Positions 1 to 8,723 of a DNA stretch of 64,000 nt are shown piece by piece. The stretch's first letter is position 1; each line of letters begins with the position of its first letter. The position numbers and the translations under genes are program-made. The notes under the pieces are model-generated. The model worked only from the letters and a program-made list of their open reading frames with translations, was not told the origin of the DNA and ran no database searches. The stretch is from Kiritimatiellota bacterium (GTDB lineage: Bacteria > Verrucomicrobiota > Kiritimatiellia > JAAZAB01). Location: NCBI GenBank assembly GCA_026398415.1, contig JAPLSY010000015.1, forward strand, positions 1 through 64,000. The letters run 5' to 3'.

Positions 1-158
1 CCGGTGGTCGGCGCCAGCGGATTGTAAGCCAGTTGCGTCGCCTCACCTGCCGCCATGGCCGTCGAGCCCAAGGCCGAAAATAATAAAAGCGCGGCAATCA
101 TTTTCCGCGCCGGCGACAGCAAATATTTTTGTCCTGACAAGTACGAATGGATTTTCAT
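1..158 (-). CDS. Exported protein, N-terminal fragment
   Basis: Open at the left edge of the window. Reading leftwards from ATG at 158, the protein has a basic start (KIHSYLSGQKYLLSPARK), a hydrophobic stretch (MIAALLLFSALGS) and a small-residue region ending in AMA-AG, which is a typical Sec signal peptide of about 38 residues. A GGGAGA ribosome site lies about 9 nt upstream of the ATG. About 14 residues of the mature protein are visible (GEATQLAYNPLAPTT) and are not enough to assign a family. It is probably a periplasmic or outer-membrane protein. Confidence 0.65.
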   Translation of the reverse strand, partial: MKIHSYLSGQKYLLSPARKMIAALLLFSALGSTAMAAGEATQLAYNPLAPTT

Positions 159-253
159 TGCAGTCGTTCTCCCGTACTGATGAACCATCGAAACGCTTTT
201 GTTCTTCGCACCTGTCGCTGTGTTGTTTTTCATGCGGTCATTACCTTTTTTCT

Positions 254-298
254 TTTTGGTTCCGGTTCTTTTGGTTCCGGTTCTTTTGGTTCCGGTTC
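254..298. repeat. Three exact tandem copies of a 15-bp unit
   Basis: The 15-bp unit TTTTGGTTCCGGTTC occurs three times end to end at 254, 269 and 284. It is a strand-asymmetric pyrimidine-rich tract upstream of the leftward exported-protein gene that starts at 158. No convincing reading frame runs through it. It could be a length-variable promoter-region tract. Confidence 0.85.
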
Positions 299-375
299 AT
301 ATGAATTTAAGCATAGAAGAAATAAAAATGCCAAGCACTCTGGTTCTACAATTTGTAGAAGAACATCCTATGATT

Positions 376-660
376 TCACCGTTTTTCCGTGCAATAACCG
401 CATTGACTATGCATGAACGGGCAAAGCAAAAGACAGGGCGGCAGGCGTAGCAATTGCGCCAGAAGGTTCAAATCAGCCATGCTGGGGAAGCGCCGGCCTT
501 TTTCCCAATGGTCCCATGTTGAAAAGGAAACGCCCAGTTCAGCGGCCGCGCACTTAATCGGAATGTCGCGCTGTTCGCGCCAGGTGCGTAAACGATTGGC
601 AAGCAACACCCCGGCAGAGGATGAAATTTCAGAGACGGTTGAATGTGCTGGCTCCGGCAT
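376..660 (-). CDS. Small XRE-like helix-turn-helix protein
   Basis: A 94-residue protein when started at the ATG at 660; an upstream in-frame start at 741 would add 27 residues without domain character. Residues about 17-75 resemble a Cro/C1-type helix-turn-helix: LANRLRTWREQRDIPIK, then CAAAELGVSFSTWDHWEKG and RRFPSMADLNLLAQLL, which fits helix 2, recognition helix and following helices of the XRE fold. The C-terminal tail is cysteine-rich and unlike known families. It stands alone upstream of a toxin-antitoxin-like pair, in a region with accessory character. It is probably a DNA-binding regulator; no target is visible. Confidence 0.6.
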   Translation of the reverse strand: MPEPAHSTVSEISSSAGVLLANRLRTWREQRDIPIKCAAAELGVSFSTWDHWEKGRRFPSMADLNLLAQLLRLPPCLLLCPFMHSQCGYCTEKR

Positions 661-928
661 GATGATCCCAAAAAACAAAAAGGGCGCGAACTCCTGTCCG
701 TGCCTCACTTTGGGTACCACCAAGCACCCATCCAGAAACACAAGACAAAAGCCGCGCCCCTTATGGGCGCGTCCCTGTCAGTGTCATTTCCGGATAAAAA
801 ACTTGGTGGTTTCAAAGTGAAACGACGACTGCGTGAACGCAGATTATGTTTGTATTTTGCCCGTTCCACGGCCAAGTTGCCGCGGCTTAGGCATCAATCA
901 TTATTTATTTTCGTAATAAAAAGCCTTG

Positions 929-1120
929 TCAATTCTTTTTCCTTAGCGATTCCAGACGGAAATTCGCCAGAATCTTTTTGCGCTCAACCGTGTAATTGCC
1001 CTCTCCTGTCTCGTACTGGGACATGAATGCAACTGCGCCTCCGCAACCGAGCTTTTCAATGAGCGCCTGAAACCCCAGCTCTGCGGTTTTACGCGGTGTC
1101 CGATACGTAGTTGTAGTCAT
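929..1120 (-). CDS. Small partner protein of the PIN toxin (putative antitoxin)
   Basis: A 63-residue protein whose start overlaps the end of the PIN-domain gene by 4 nt (ATGA), so the two are translationally coupled. It contains the pattern ELGFQALIEKLG...AVAFMSQYETGEGNYTVERKK, which resembles small uncharacterised proteins commonly paired with PIN-domain proteins in cyanobacteria and other bacteria (from memory of the family, not searched). By analogy it may be the antitoxin, although here it is encoded second, which is the reverse of classical VapBC order. No DNA-binding motif is obvious. Confidence 0.6.
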   Translation of the reverse strand: MTTTTYRTPRKTAELGFQALIEKLGCGGAVAFMSQYETGEGNYTVERKKILANFRLESLRKKN

Positions 1121-1548
1121 TGTACATGCTCCTTTAACAAATCAACAGGATTGATGATTGCCACTTTAACACGACCTTGCCGCTCAAGAATGGCGTCGTC
1201 ACAGGTCACAAAATAGTCCAATTTAAGATTTTCCGCAAACGCCAAATGAAGCGCATCCATATCCATGAAACCCAAACCGCGTATCTCAAAAGCTCTGACC
1301 AAGACAGCTTCGGTGAGGGGCGCAGGACGGCCAAATGAGGTCATTAGTGTCGCCACCCGATTTTTTCGCCAAGCCTTCGGATTGCGATCATTTTCAAGCA
1401 CCAACGCCATCGAGATGAAAATCTCTATATCACCGATATGCGCCAAATCGAAAATCCGCATGATAGCTTGCGACTCAATCCAAATGCGATCATTCGATTG
1501 ATCGTCAAAAGGCCTTTTCCAGACACACATGTCGATATAAAGTTTCAT
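1117..1548 (-). CDS. PIN-domain ribonuclease toxin (VapC-like)
   Basis: A 143-residue protein. It opens with MKLYIDMCVWKRPFDDQ, where the early Asp (D6) is the first PIN metal ligand, and it has MDMDALHLAFAE (second and third acidic positions, about residues 95-106) and YFVTCDDAIL (fourth acidic position, about 112-121). These are the conserved acidic residues of PIN ribonucleases, which cleave RNA using Mg2+. The length fits single-domain PIN toxins. It is upstream of and overlaps a small partner gene. No strong ribosome site precedes the ATG at 1548. Confidence 0.8.
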   Translation of the reverse strand: MKLYIDMCVWKRPFDDQSNDRIWIESQAIMRIFDLAHIGDIEIFISMALVLENDRNPKAWRKNRVATLMTSFGRPAPLTEAVLVRAFEIRGLGFMDMDALHLAFAENLKLDYFVTCDDAILERQGRVKVAIINPVDLLKEHVQ

Positions 1549-2066
1549 GGCTATTGTTCAATAAATAGCGCGCTATTCAGTCCACAATGTAAGCCCGCAA
1601 GCAACCGAGCACAAGCTTAAAAAACTTTTTTTACAAGCCCTTTATGCCCGAAGGATTGCCGATATTGCCAGCATCCGCACCTTGACGCACCGGCCCCGGT
1701 TCACCAGTCCGGGACTCTAAATCGGTCGCTTTTTCCTGACACAGTCAATCTTAAACATCAGAGCGATAACACCGAAACGGACTTATCGCCCGGAATAAAA
1801 AAGCGCTCATCCCACTATGAAACATAGAGGAAAGAGCGCGGCATAAATCCAGAACCAGAAACAGCATCCACGCACCACACCGATTTGCAAAACCGCATCC
1901 GTGCGGAGCGTGGAGGAAGGAAACTTTTGACCCAGCATAAGAAACTTTTACCATAGCAACACCCCGAAAAAGAGTTTTCAGAAATAGGCTTTGAATGATA
2001 AAGACAAAACGGAAACGGCTTTTTTCAATTATTTTACAGCCTCACTTGCCCCAGAGTCAAGGCCAG
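1549..2066. other. 518-bp stretch without a recognised gene
   Basis: Only a 67-codon leftward reading frame at 1751-1954 is present and it has no family resemblance or clear ribosome site. No strong hairpin, long repeat or RNA gene was recognised here. The stretch separates the toxin-like pair from the replication-initiator-like gene. Confidence 0.5.
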
Positions 2067-2768
2067 TTAAGCTGTCGCCTGATAAACGTGCCGACATCCT
2101 CCAATCGTCCTGAACATCTCATTGACTTCATCACCAATTGAACACACATCTTTTTTCACCCTATCCACCATGCCCAAGTTAAGCCTCAATTGTAATAATC
2201 GCCCTGGTCTATCTCTCCGCAACTTCACGGGCTTGACCTCTGGACGCGCTGGGCAGGCCATGGCAATGGGAGCCTGTCCCGCTTTATATTTTAATTCCAT
2301 TTCCTGTTGCGTCGTATCCGGTAGCTTGATGTTCCAGTATTCACTCCTTCCCTTGAACGAGTACTTGAGAATATAGGTAGCCATCGCAAAGGACTTGACG
2401 AAATCGAACGGTTCTGACCACATATTCCCGGCTATCTCTCTCCACTCATGATTCGCCACCACGCATGAATCGTTTTTTGTATTCCCGACGACGACGTGAA
2501 GGTGGGTTCCATTATTTCGCCTGTTCGGTTCTATCACGTAGATATATGCCCAGTGAGGATGACACTTGGCAACGTATTTTTCAAATCCACGCGCCAATCT
2601 GTCGCCTCTCCATTCGTGATCGTCATCGGTCGTAAAACATGCCCACCAATCCCATTCAAATGCCTGGTGGAGCATCCAACCAGCGAGCCCCTTAGCCATC
2701 CTTTCAGCCATCGTCAAATTTCGCACGTCATTGATCGAGTCGTATTGATAGGCATATAAGTTTCTCAT
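2067..2768 (-). CDS. Putative HUH rolling-circle replication initiator
   Basis: A 233-residue protein. GTHLHVVVG at residues 87-95 gives the His-hydrophobic-His (HUH) metal motif (H89, H91), preceded by a beta-strand AYIYVIE. ATYILKYSFKG at 131-140 has the spacing of the catalytic Tyr motif (Y132-x-x-K135) that follows HUH in replication-associated proteins of microviruses, inoviruses and small plasmids. WWACFTTDDD near residue 41 could be motif I. An AAGAAGG ribosome site lies upstream of the ATG. The set of motifs suggests a single-strand endonuclease starting rolling-circle replication, and the absence of capsid or mobilisation genes suggests a remnant or minimal integrated element. The assignment rests on short motifs only. 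Confidence 0.5.
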   Translation of the reverse strand: MRNLYAYQYDSINDVRNLTMAERMAKGLAGWMLHQAFEWDWWACFTTDDDHEWRGDRLARGFEKYVAKCHPHWAYIYVIEPNRRNNGTHLHVVVGNTKNDSCVVANHEWREIAGNMWSEPFDFVKSFAMATYILKYSFKGRSEYWNIKLPDTTQQEMELKYKAGQAPIAMACPARPEVKPVKLRRDRPGRLLQLRLNLGMVDRVKKDVCSIGDEVNEMFRTIGGCRHVYQATA

Positions 2769-2828
2769 ATCAAAATACCTTCTTATCTGGATGATCTATT
2801 TTTGACACACCAAGGGCTTCAAGATTGT

Positions 2829-2869
2829 GCCCCGGCCAAGCCCGCCCTGCGGGCGGGCTTGGCCGGGGC
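2829..2869. repeat. Perfect 19-bp inverted repeat with 3-nt loop
   Basis: Arms at 2829-2847 and 2851-2869 (outer end GCCCCGGCCAAG...) are exactly complementary around the loop TGC. It lies 60 bp upstream of the start of the leftward Rep-like gene. No T-tract follows on the right strand, so a terminator is not favoured. It could be a replication origin hairpin for the Rep-like protein or a dispersed GC-rich palindrome. Confidence 0.85.
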
Positions 2870-3157
2870 GCCCTCTACACTACTTGCCTTTAATCATAAA
2901 GGCAGTTATCAAGGGACTACGAACACTACACCAACAAAGGCGTGGACAAGGAAGGGGCAGCGCGCCCCAATTCCATGGCAACGTGTACAATAATTCATCG
3001 GCTACCCCCTGCCACGGAACGGATGATGGCGAGAATTGCGTCCTTTAACGGGGCAGGGAGAGTCGGCCAGGCGAGAAGAATGATTGACAACCGCTTATCG
3101 TGTGACAGTATGTGTGACAGCGCAGTCTTTTCGACCGCATGAACATTGGGTTGTATC

Positions 3158-3184
3158 GCAGGTTCAAGCCCTGCACGGCCCACC
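3158..3184 (+). other. tRNA 3'-end fragment (T arm plus acceptor strand)
   Basis: GCAGGTTCAAGCCCTGC at 3158-3174 forms a perfect 5-bp T stem with a 7-nt TTCAAGC loop, followed by ACGGCCCA and CC, as at a tRNA 3' end. No matching 5' acceptor strand (GGGCCGT), D arm or anticodon arm was found upstream, so this is not a complete tRNA. Integrases often recombine into tRNA 3' ends and leave a copy like this as an attachment site, so it may be an att-site remnant of the Rep-bearing element. Confidence 0.5.
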
Positions 3185-3311
3185 CTCCTATACTGCCTTC
3201 TGACAGGCATTTATACTAGCAGACGTTTCAGCACTCTTAAATGCCTTTTTGTCGCCATATTGTCGTCGGCCAAGATGCAAAGGCCTGTTCGTCAAGGCCT
3301 CTTCTTCCGCG

Positions 3312-4574
3312 TTAGAAATAATAGGCCGTGTTGACTGTAAGATAAATCTGCTGTTCCCAGGCATTGACGACTTTCTCAACCAGTATTTGTTTGTTGGTAT
3401 ACTCCCGCCCGAGATCGTAGCCGCGCCCGAATATATAGTTAAGCCCCACGTTGAGTGCGACATTTTTAATTTCCCGGCCGATACTGAACGTCAACCCGTA
3501 GGTATCCACGTTGGCAGAGGCGACGTTGCTTTGTCGATCAACTTCCGGAACCGAAGAAAAGCCGGTGTAAAAACCGGCCCGCACGGGATATATTTTCCAG
3601 AAATAATATTCGCCGCCGATATTGACATCCAAAACGGATTGACGAATGACGCGCGTCGAGGCAGATTGCTGATCGGTGCCCTCCCATTGCTGTAGCGTTG
3701 AACTGGTCGGCAGATGATAGGTCAAGTCCACGCCGTAGGCGTAATCTCTCTGTACCTGACGACCAATACCGAAGGCGATTTCCAGCGGCAGTTTGCTTTC
3801 TGTGTTAACATCTTCCGTATAATAATAGTTATTTGATACTATACCGCGTCCTAAAATATGTTCCGATATCTTGCCGTTGTCATAAATATGCGCCGTCGGC
3901 GACTGCAGATTCAAGCCGATATTCCAGTTATAGCCCGGCCGGTACTGCAGGCCGATCATGCCCAATAGCTCGACGTCGTTGAACTTGCGTCCGCGCGCAT
4001 ACGAGGCGTCGAAATCCTCGTAAAATACGCTGACGGATTCGTTAAATGAGCGATATAACCCGAAGACGGATGCACCGATAGACAGGCTCGGGGTAACTCG
4101 ATAAGCCGCCGAAGGTCCGACCCAGAGGGTTTGATCATCCGTGCTGAATTGGTAAAGGTGCTCGCTGTTGTTGTAAGCCATAATTTCGCTGTATGAGGAA
4201 CGGTCCGGAACGAAGACCGATACAGCCAGCGATAGATTGGAACCATATTTATAGATGCCGCCCATCGAAGCGGGTATAGTGACAAAAGAGTCGCTTTGGA
4301 CATCTTCGCCGGGAAACAGGCCGTTGTCCACTTTATACCGCTGAAAGCCATACAGGTTGGCCGAAAGCGACACGGAATTGGCTTTGACTTCGGTCAGGCC
4401 GGCGGGATTATAGTAACAGGCGTCCACGGAGTCGGCGATGGACACCACGGCGCCACCCATGCCTGCCGCACGATCGCCTACAATATAAGTCTGATATTTG
4501 CTGTCATTGGCCCATGCCGCCGAGGCCGTTACTAATCCCATTGCCAGCATCCGCACAAATATCCTTTTTGTCAT
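3312..4574 (-). CDS. Outer-membrane transport protein, OmpP1/FadL/TodX family
   Basis: A 420-residue protein starting MTKRIFVRMLAMGLVTASAAWA, a Sec signal peptide cleaved after about residue 22. The mature part begins with the FadL-family signature GDRAAGMGGAVVSIADSVDACYYNPAGL (about residues 32-59) and then shows alternating beta-strand patterns to an aromatic C-terminus (NTAYYF) typical of outer-membrane barrels recognised by BamA. FadL proteins let hydrophobic molecules such as long-chain fatty acids cross the outer membrane; the substrate here is unknown. AAAGGAGA lies 7-8 nt before the ATG. It appears to be a single-gene unit. Confidence 0.88.
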   Translation of the reverse strand: MTKRIFVRMLAMGLVTASAAWANDSKYQTYIVGDRAAGMGGAVVSIADSVDACYYNPAGLTEVKANSVSLSANLYGFQRYKVDNGLFPGEDVQSDSFVTIPASMGGIYKYGSNLSLAVSVFVPDRSSYSEIMAYNNSEHLYQFSTDDQTLWVGPSAAYRVTPSLSIGASVFGLYRSFNESVSVFYEDFDASYARGRKFNDVELLGMIGLQYRPGYNWNIGLNLQSPTAHIYDNGKISEHILGRGIVSNNYYYTEDVNTESKLPLEIAFGIGRQVQRDYAYGVDLTYHLPTSSTLQQWEGTDQQSASTRVIRQSVLDVNIGGEYYFWKIYPVRAGFYTGFSSVPEVDRQSNVASANVDTYGLTFSIGREIKNVALNVGLNYIFGRGYDLGREYTNKQILVEKVVNAWEQQIYLTVNTAYYF

Positions 4575-4768
4575 GTCCTATCTCCTTTTGTTTTACTTCG
4601 CTTTTGTTTGGGAATCGAAAATTCTTGCACTGTTATCTTGATTAAGCCGCTGATCCATTCCCAATCTTCAAATGCATCTTCTATCAGAAAATACAACTTG
4701 GCTCCAGGATACGGTGCAGCTTCAACAATATCGCCAATATACAACCATCAGCCCCCTTCCATTGACGA

Positions 4769-5431
4769 CTAAGGTAGAATTGCCACCACTCCATCATCCA
4801 GATCATAACGTGCACCGACAACAGTCAAGGCGCCTTTCTTGACCAATTCCCCCAAGATCGGCGACGAGGACTTCAACTTCTGAACAACCATAGTGACATT
4901 GGCTCTGACGGCATTGTCCAGTAGATCGCCGGGTTGCTTCTTGGCATTGTCCACGGCTGGCTGGATGGCTTTGACCAAGCTGCCGATGTGCCCGGGAGTC
5001 TCACCACCCTTGATCGCGGCTTCCACAGCGCCGCATCGCTCGTGACCAAGGACCATAATGTATTTGACGCCTAAGTGTTCCACGGCATATTCGAGACTGG
5101 CCAAAGTCGCATAGTCCAGGATGTTACCAGCTAAACGTATGACAAACAGATCACCCAATCCTTGATCGAAGAGGATCTCCGGAGGCACTCTAGAGTCAGC
5201 ACAACTCACGATTGCTGCAAAGGGATGCTGCTCTTTAGCAACTTCCGTGCGACGCTGGGGTGTCTGGTTCGGGTGCGACAGTCTTGCATCAACATATCGC
5301 TTGTTCCCATCCATCAATTTCTGCTGGGCCACATCACCGCTGATGGCCGAGCCCTCCGTGGCGACCATGGCGCCGGCACAGAAAGACATCAGCACAATCA
5401 GGCCGATCAACACCGCTATTGTTCTTTTCAT
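4769..5431 (-). CDS. Periplasmic beta-class carbonic anhydrase
   Basis: Interconverts CO2 and bicarbonate. Started at the ATG at 5431, which has AGGA about 8 nt upstream, giving 220 residues; an upstream frame to 5530 has no support. The N-terminus MKRTIAVLIGLIVLMSFCAGAMVA is a signal peptide or lipoprotein-like leader, which places the enzyme outside the cytoplasm. SCADSRVPPE carries the first zinc Cys and the Asp-Arg dyad, and VLGHERCGAV carries the zinc His and second Cys. GGETPGHIGSLVKAIQPAV is the usual following segment. Exported beta-CAs of this length are common in Gram-negative bacteria. No operon partner is apparent. Confidence 0.93.
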   Translation of the reverse strand: MKRTIAVLIGLIVLMSFCAGAMVATEGSAISGDVAQQKLMDGNKRYVDARLSHPNQTPQRRTEVAKEQHPFAAIVSCADSRVPPEILFDQGLGDLFVIRLAGNILDYATLASLEYAVEHLGVKYIMVLGHERCGAVEAAIKGGETPGHIGSLVKAIQPAVDNAKKQPGDLLDNAVRANVTMVVQKLKSSSPILGELVKKGALTVVGARYDLDDGVVAILP

Positions 5432-5557
5432 AATTTTCATCCTATAATTGGACGTTACAAATTTAAACCGATTTGTTTCGCGAACAATGTTTTCTTTGAT
5501 TTCAAGCCTCAACCCGCCCACAGGCACCACGCTCTTCGCCGTCTCGTCTGGTTGAGT

Positions 5558-7246
5558 TCAAAAAGAGCAAGCATCTTCCGTTATCATGCGCAATCGGTGA
5601 AAATTATCGACAAGCCATTCTTTTTGCGGAACAGAATCCGGATTTCGATACCGGTTATTTCCCAGAAGCCAGAAATGCTTATTGCCAATAAATGTTTTTT
5701 CCAAAACCAGCCATTGTTGACGCGCGGTTAGGACATCAACCATTACGTTGTCTGGTGAAGCAGCATCCAAAAGCATTAATACCGGTCTTTGTGAAGAAAA
5801 TAAAAAGCAGGTTTCGAAAATGGAACCCACATTCTGCGAACGTATCCCATAAAAAATCAGCAGGCCGGAGGTGTTTTCGCCAAGCGCATAGCCATAAAGC
5901 ATCGAGTCGGGGCGCTCATATTTACAGATGAGGGCACAAAGCGGGCGCGAACTTTTGATTTCATTCAGGCTCTTTTCGAGGAAAAGCCCAAACACGGTTC
6001 CGGCGCCAATTGGAAGCAGAGCCGCCCAGCGCCAATAGGTCCGCCAGCTCCGTTTCAATAAAAAAAACAGGGCTGTAAAGCTGATTATACCCAACATCAG
6101 ACTACCGATCAGTCTGGAACAGGTTAATTGATGATCCATGACATATGGCATCAATGGCAGGGTTGTCGCAAGCAGGCCGCAACATACAACAAACATAATC
6201 GTCAATAACCATGTCCAGCGTGGCGCCGGACGATTTTGAAAGGAGTGCTCTACCCAGGCCCCCGCCGCAATGGCGAATGGCGGCAGAAGCGGTAAAAAGT
6301 AGTTGTCATCCTTGGACCCCGCCGCCGACAGTACAATAAACATGGCGCAAGCCCATGCGCCGATCCATGTCCAGAACGGGCGTTCCTCGAAATTATTTTT
6401 CCATCGCTTTGCAACAATCCATACACCGCAGGGAACAAGCAGCGTCCATGGCAACGGCGCAATAAATAAATAAGGAATATAATACCAAAAATTAGCGGCC
6501 GGACCATAATATCCCGTGAAACGGTAAACATGATTCGTGATGAAAAACGTCCTGAAATACGACTCGCCCCCAGTATGCCATAACGCCAGAAACCAGCTTC
6601 CAGCGATTAGCAAAACAATTAAAAAACCTGCCAGCGGACGTGCAATTTTTAACAATAACCCGTTTTTTAAGATTGCCATGTAAAACAGCATGGCTCCAAT
6701 TATCAGCACCGGTCCAACCAACCCCTTGCAGAGAAACGCCAGCGCAATACTTCCGTATAAGATGACCGCTCGCGATCCTGAGAAGACCTTCTCCTTCTGG
6801 GCAGTGATCAGGGCCGTCATCGCCGCCATGATAAAAAACATCAACCCATTATCAATTGTCGCGTTATGACCGATCTGCATAAACAGGTACATCGTACCAA
6901 GACTGACTGTCGCCGCAGATGCTCCCAAAGGCGACAAACCCTGGCGGGCAAGCACAAACATAAGAATCAGAATTCCCAGAGTAAAAATAAAAGCCGGAAT
7001 TCGCACTGCCCAGTCATGATAACCGAATAATTTCAGACAAGAAGCGATTGCCCACGTGTAAAGAGGCGGCTTTTCCAAAAACAACGTGCCATTGAGATAT
7101 GTGGCCGTCCAATTCCCATTTTCAATCATTTCCCGAGCGATCCCCGCTTCTCGCGCTTCAGTCGGTCTCCATAAATCATGACCAAAGGTTCCCCAGATAT
7201 ATAGCGGAAGAACAATGATTAAAGCTGCGATCAGATAACGAACCAT
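5558..7246 (-). CDS. Polytopic glycosyltransferase, GT39/ArnT (PMT) family
   Basis: A 562-residue membrane protein with about 11-12 hydrophobic segments. LWRPTEAREAGIAREMIENGNW after the first membrane segment (residues about 26-47) and LFLEKPPLYTW (about 57-67) are the periplasmic-loop signatures of ArnT/PMT-type transferases; the Glu before AR is the position of the catalytic acidic residue. These enzymes move a sugar from an undecaprenyl-phosphate donor to lipid A, glycans or proteins at the periplasmic face. The C-terminal third (after about residue 420) is soluble and is not assigned. The acceptor and sugar cannot be told from sequence. Confidence 0.85.
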   Translation of the reverse strand: MVRYLIAALIIVLPLYIWGTFGHDLWRPTEAREAGIAREMIENGNWTATYLNGTLFLEKPPLYTWAIASCLKLFGYHDWAVRIPAFIFTLGILILMFVLARQGLSPLGASAATVSLGTMYLFMQIGHNATIDNGLMFFIMAAMTALITAQKEKVFSGSRAVILYGSIALAFLCKGLVGPVLIIGAMLFYMAILKNGLLLKIARPLAGFLIVLLIAGSWFLALWHTGGESYFRTFFITNHVYRFTGYYGPAANFWYYIPYLFIAPLPWTLLVPCGVWIVAKRWKNNFEERPFWTWIGAWACAMFIVLSAAGSKDDNYFLPLLPPFAIAAGAWVEHSFQNRPAPRWTWLLTIMFVVCCGLLATTLPLMPYVMDHQLTCSRLIGSLMLGIISFTALFFLLKRSWRTYWRWAALLPIGAGTVFGLFLEKSLNEIKSSRPLCALICKYERPDSMLYGYALGENTSGLLIFYGIRSQNVGSIFETCFLFSSQRPVLMLLDAASPDNVMVDVLTARQQWLVLEKTFIGNKHFWLLGNNRYRNPDSVPQKEWLVDNFHRLRMITEDACSF

Positions 7247-7440
7247 CTTATATTTTCCTTTCAGGACAGATTCATTTAATAATCTGTATTATTCATTTTT
7301 CCGGAATAGGTGACTGCAATTTCGCCGCGGATGGCGCCGGCGAGTGGTTGAAGTCAAAGGTTTAAATCATTCACGGCCAAACAGGCTTCATACAGAACAT
7401 GGCAAAGAACTGCGCCCAAAATTACACCTGCTTTCGCATC

Positions 7441-8715
7441 TCATGTCTCGCGCCCAATATCGGCACCCAATGCGCGCAGGCGTTCCTCCACGCGCTCGTA
7501 ACCGCGGTCAATCACTTCGGCATTGTTGATGACGCTCGTGCCCTTGGCGCAGAGCGCGGCAATCAGGAGCGCCATGCCGGCGCGGATGTCGGGGCTGGAG
7601 ACGGGAATGGCATGCAGGCTCGCGGGCCCGATCACCACCACGCGGTGCGGGTCGCACGGCACCAGCCGCGCGCCCATGTCGATGAGCCGATCCACGAAAT
7701 ACATGCGGCTTTCAAACATCTTTTCGAAGAACAGCACCGTACCTTGCGCCTGCGTACCGGCCACAATCGCCACGCTCATGAGATCGGACGGAAAATTCGG
7801 CCAGGGCCCATCCTCGATCTTGGGCACGGCCAGCCCCAGCTCGGAACGCACGCGCGGCCGGCGCCGCGATACAAGCTTGAGACCCCCCTCGTCGAGCGTC
7901 AAGGCCATGCCCAGCGTCTGAAACGGGCGCAGGACCGGGGCCATATCCTGCCGCGACACGGGGGCAATCGTCAGGTCACCGCCTGTGACCGCCGCCGCCG
8001 CGAGAAAACTGCCGATTTCAATGTGATCCGGCGCGACATCGTGGGCGGTCCCATGCAGACTCTCCACGCCTTCCACACTGATCCGATTAGTGCCCAGCCC
8101 GGTAATCCGCGCGCCCATCTTCATAAGCAGGCTTCCCAGATCCTGCACGTGCGGCTCACAGGCCGCATTAAACAGGGTGGTCGCACCCGGCGCCAATACG
8201 GCGGCCATCAGTATGTTTTCGGTCGCCGTGACGCTGGCCTCATCGAGCAGAATATCGGCCCCGCGCAGGGTCTGCCGCCGGAAAGTAAAATGTTCGCCGC
8301 CGGTAATTTCAATTCCCAACGCGCGCAGGCCCAAAAGGTGCGTATCCAACCGCCGCCGACCGATGACGTCCCCGCCGGGCGGATAGATCACCGCGCGGCC
8401 ATGCCGCGCGACCATGGGCCCGGCAAATAAAATGGAGGACCGCACCTTGTGGCAGAGTTCACGACTGAGACGGCGCTTGCGGATGCCTCGGGCGCATAGA
8501 CGAACGGTGCGCTCCTTCTGATTCACGCTGACCCCGAGTTCGGCCAGGATGGCCAGCATGGTGGCGACATCCTCGATCCGGGGCACATTGCGCAGTTCGA
8601 GTTCCTCATCGGTCAATAGACAGGCCGCCAGCATGGGCAGGACGGCATTCTTATTGCCTGCCGGCTGGAACACTCCGCCGATCTTGCGCCGACCATTGAT
8701 GATGAAGCGTGCCAT
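7441..8715 (-). CDS. murA: UDP-GlcNAc 1-carboxyvinyltransferase (MurA), Asp variant
   Basis: The first committed step of peptidoglycan synthesis: transfers enolpyruvate from PEP to UDP-GlcNAc in the cytoplasm. 424 residues from the ATG at 8715, the usual length. GNKNAVLPMLAACLL has the conserved Lys22 and Asn23. The active-site loop reads PPGGDVIGRR, so residue 116 is Asp where most bacteria have the Cys attacked by fosfomycin (E. coli Cys115). The same Cys-to-Asp change is known in Chlamydia and Mycobacterium and gives intrinsic fosfomycin insensitivity. It starts 8 bp after the tkt stop, so it is probably co-transcribed with tkt. Confidence 0.95.
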   Translation of the reverse strand: MARFIINGRRKIGGVFQPAGNKNAVLPMLAACLLTDEELELRNVPRIEDVATMLAILAELGVSVNQKERTVRLCARGIRKRRLSRELCHKVRSSILFAGPMVARHGRAVIYPPGGDVIGRRRLDTHLLGLRALGIEITGGEHFTFRRQTLRGADILLDEASVTATENILMAAVLAPGATTLFNAACEPHVQDLGSLLMKMGARITGLGTNRISVEGVESLHGTAHDVAPDHIEIGSFLAAAAVTGGDLTIAPVSRQDMAPVLRPFQTLGMALTLDEGGLKLVSRRRPRVRSELGLAVPKIEDGPWPNFPSDLMSVAIVAGTQAQGTVLFFEKMFESRMYFVDRLIDMGARLVPCDPHRVVVIGPASLHAIPVSSPDIRAGMALLIAALCAKGTSVINNAEVIDRGYERVEERLRALGADIGRET

Positions 8716-8723
8716 AGACAGCC

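Larger units (their letters stand above)
2769..3311. other. 543-bp non-coding stretch with hairpin and tRNA 3' fragment
   Basis: It contains the 19-bp perfect hairpin at 2829-2869 and, near the right end, a tRNA 3' fragment at 3158-3184. No protein-coding gene is supported. A leftward frame at 2995-3210 runs through the tRNA fragment and is regarded as fortuitous. Together with the Rep-like gene this resembles the edge of an integrated element. Confidence 0.5.

Noticed and set aside
1751..1954. 67-codon leftward frame
   Set aside because: No ribosome site, no recognisable pattern; probably random.
2829..2869. Intrinsic terminator call for the 19-bp hairpin
   Set aside because: No T-tract follows on either strand and no gene ends next to it.
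2995..3210. 71-codon leftward frame containing GRAGLEPA
   Set aside because: GLEPA-type peptides come from translating a tRNA 3' end backwards; used instead as evidence for the tRNA fragment.
7399..8430. Rightward 343-codon frame opposite murA
   Set aside because: His/Arg/Gln-rich shadow of a GC-rich gene; murA is clear on the other strand.
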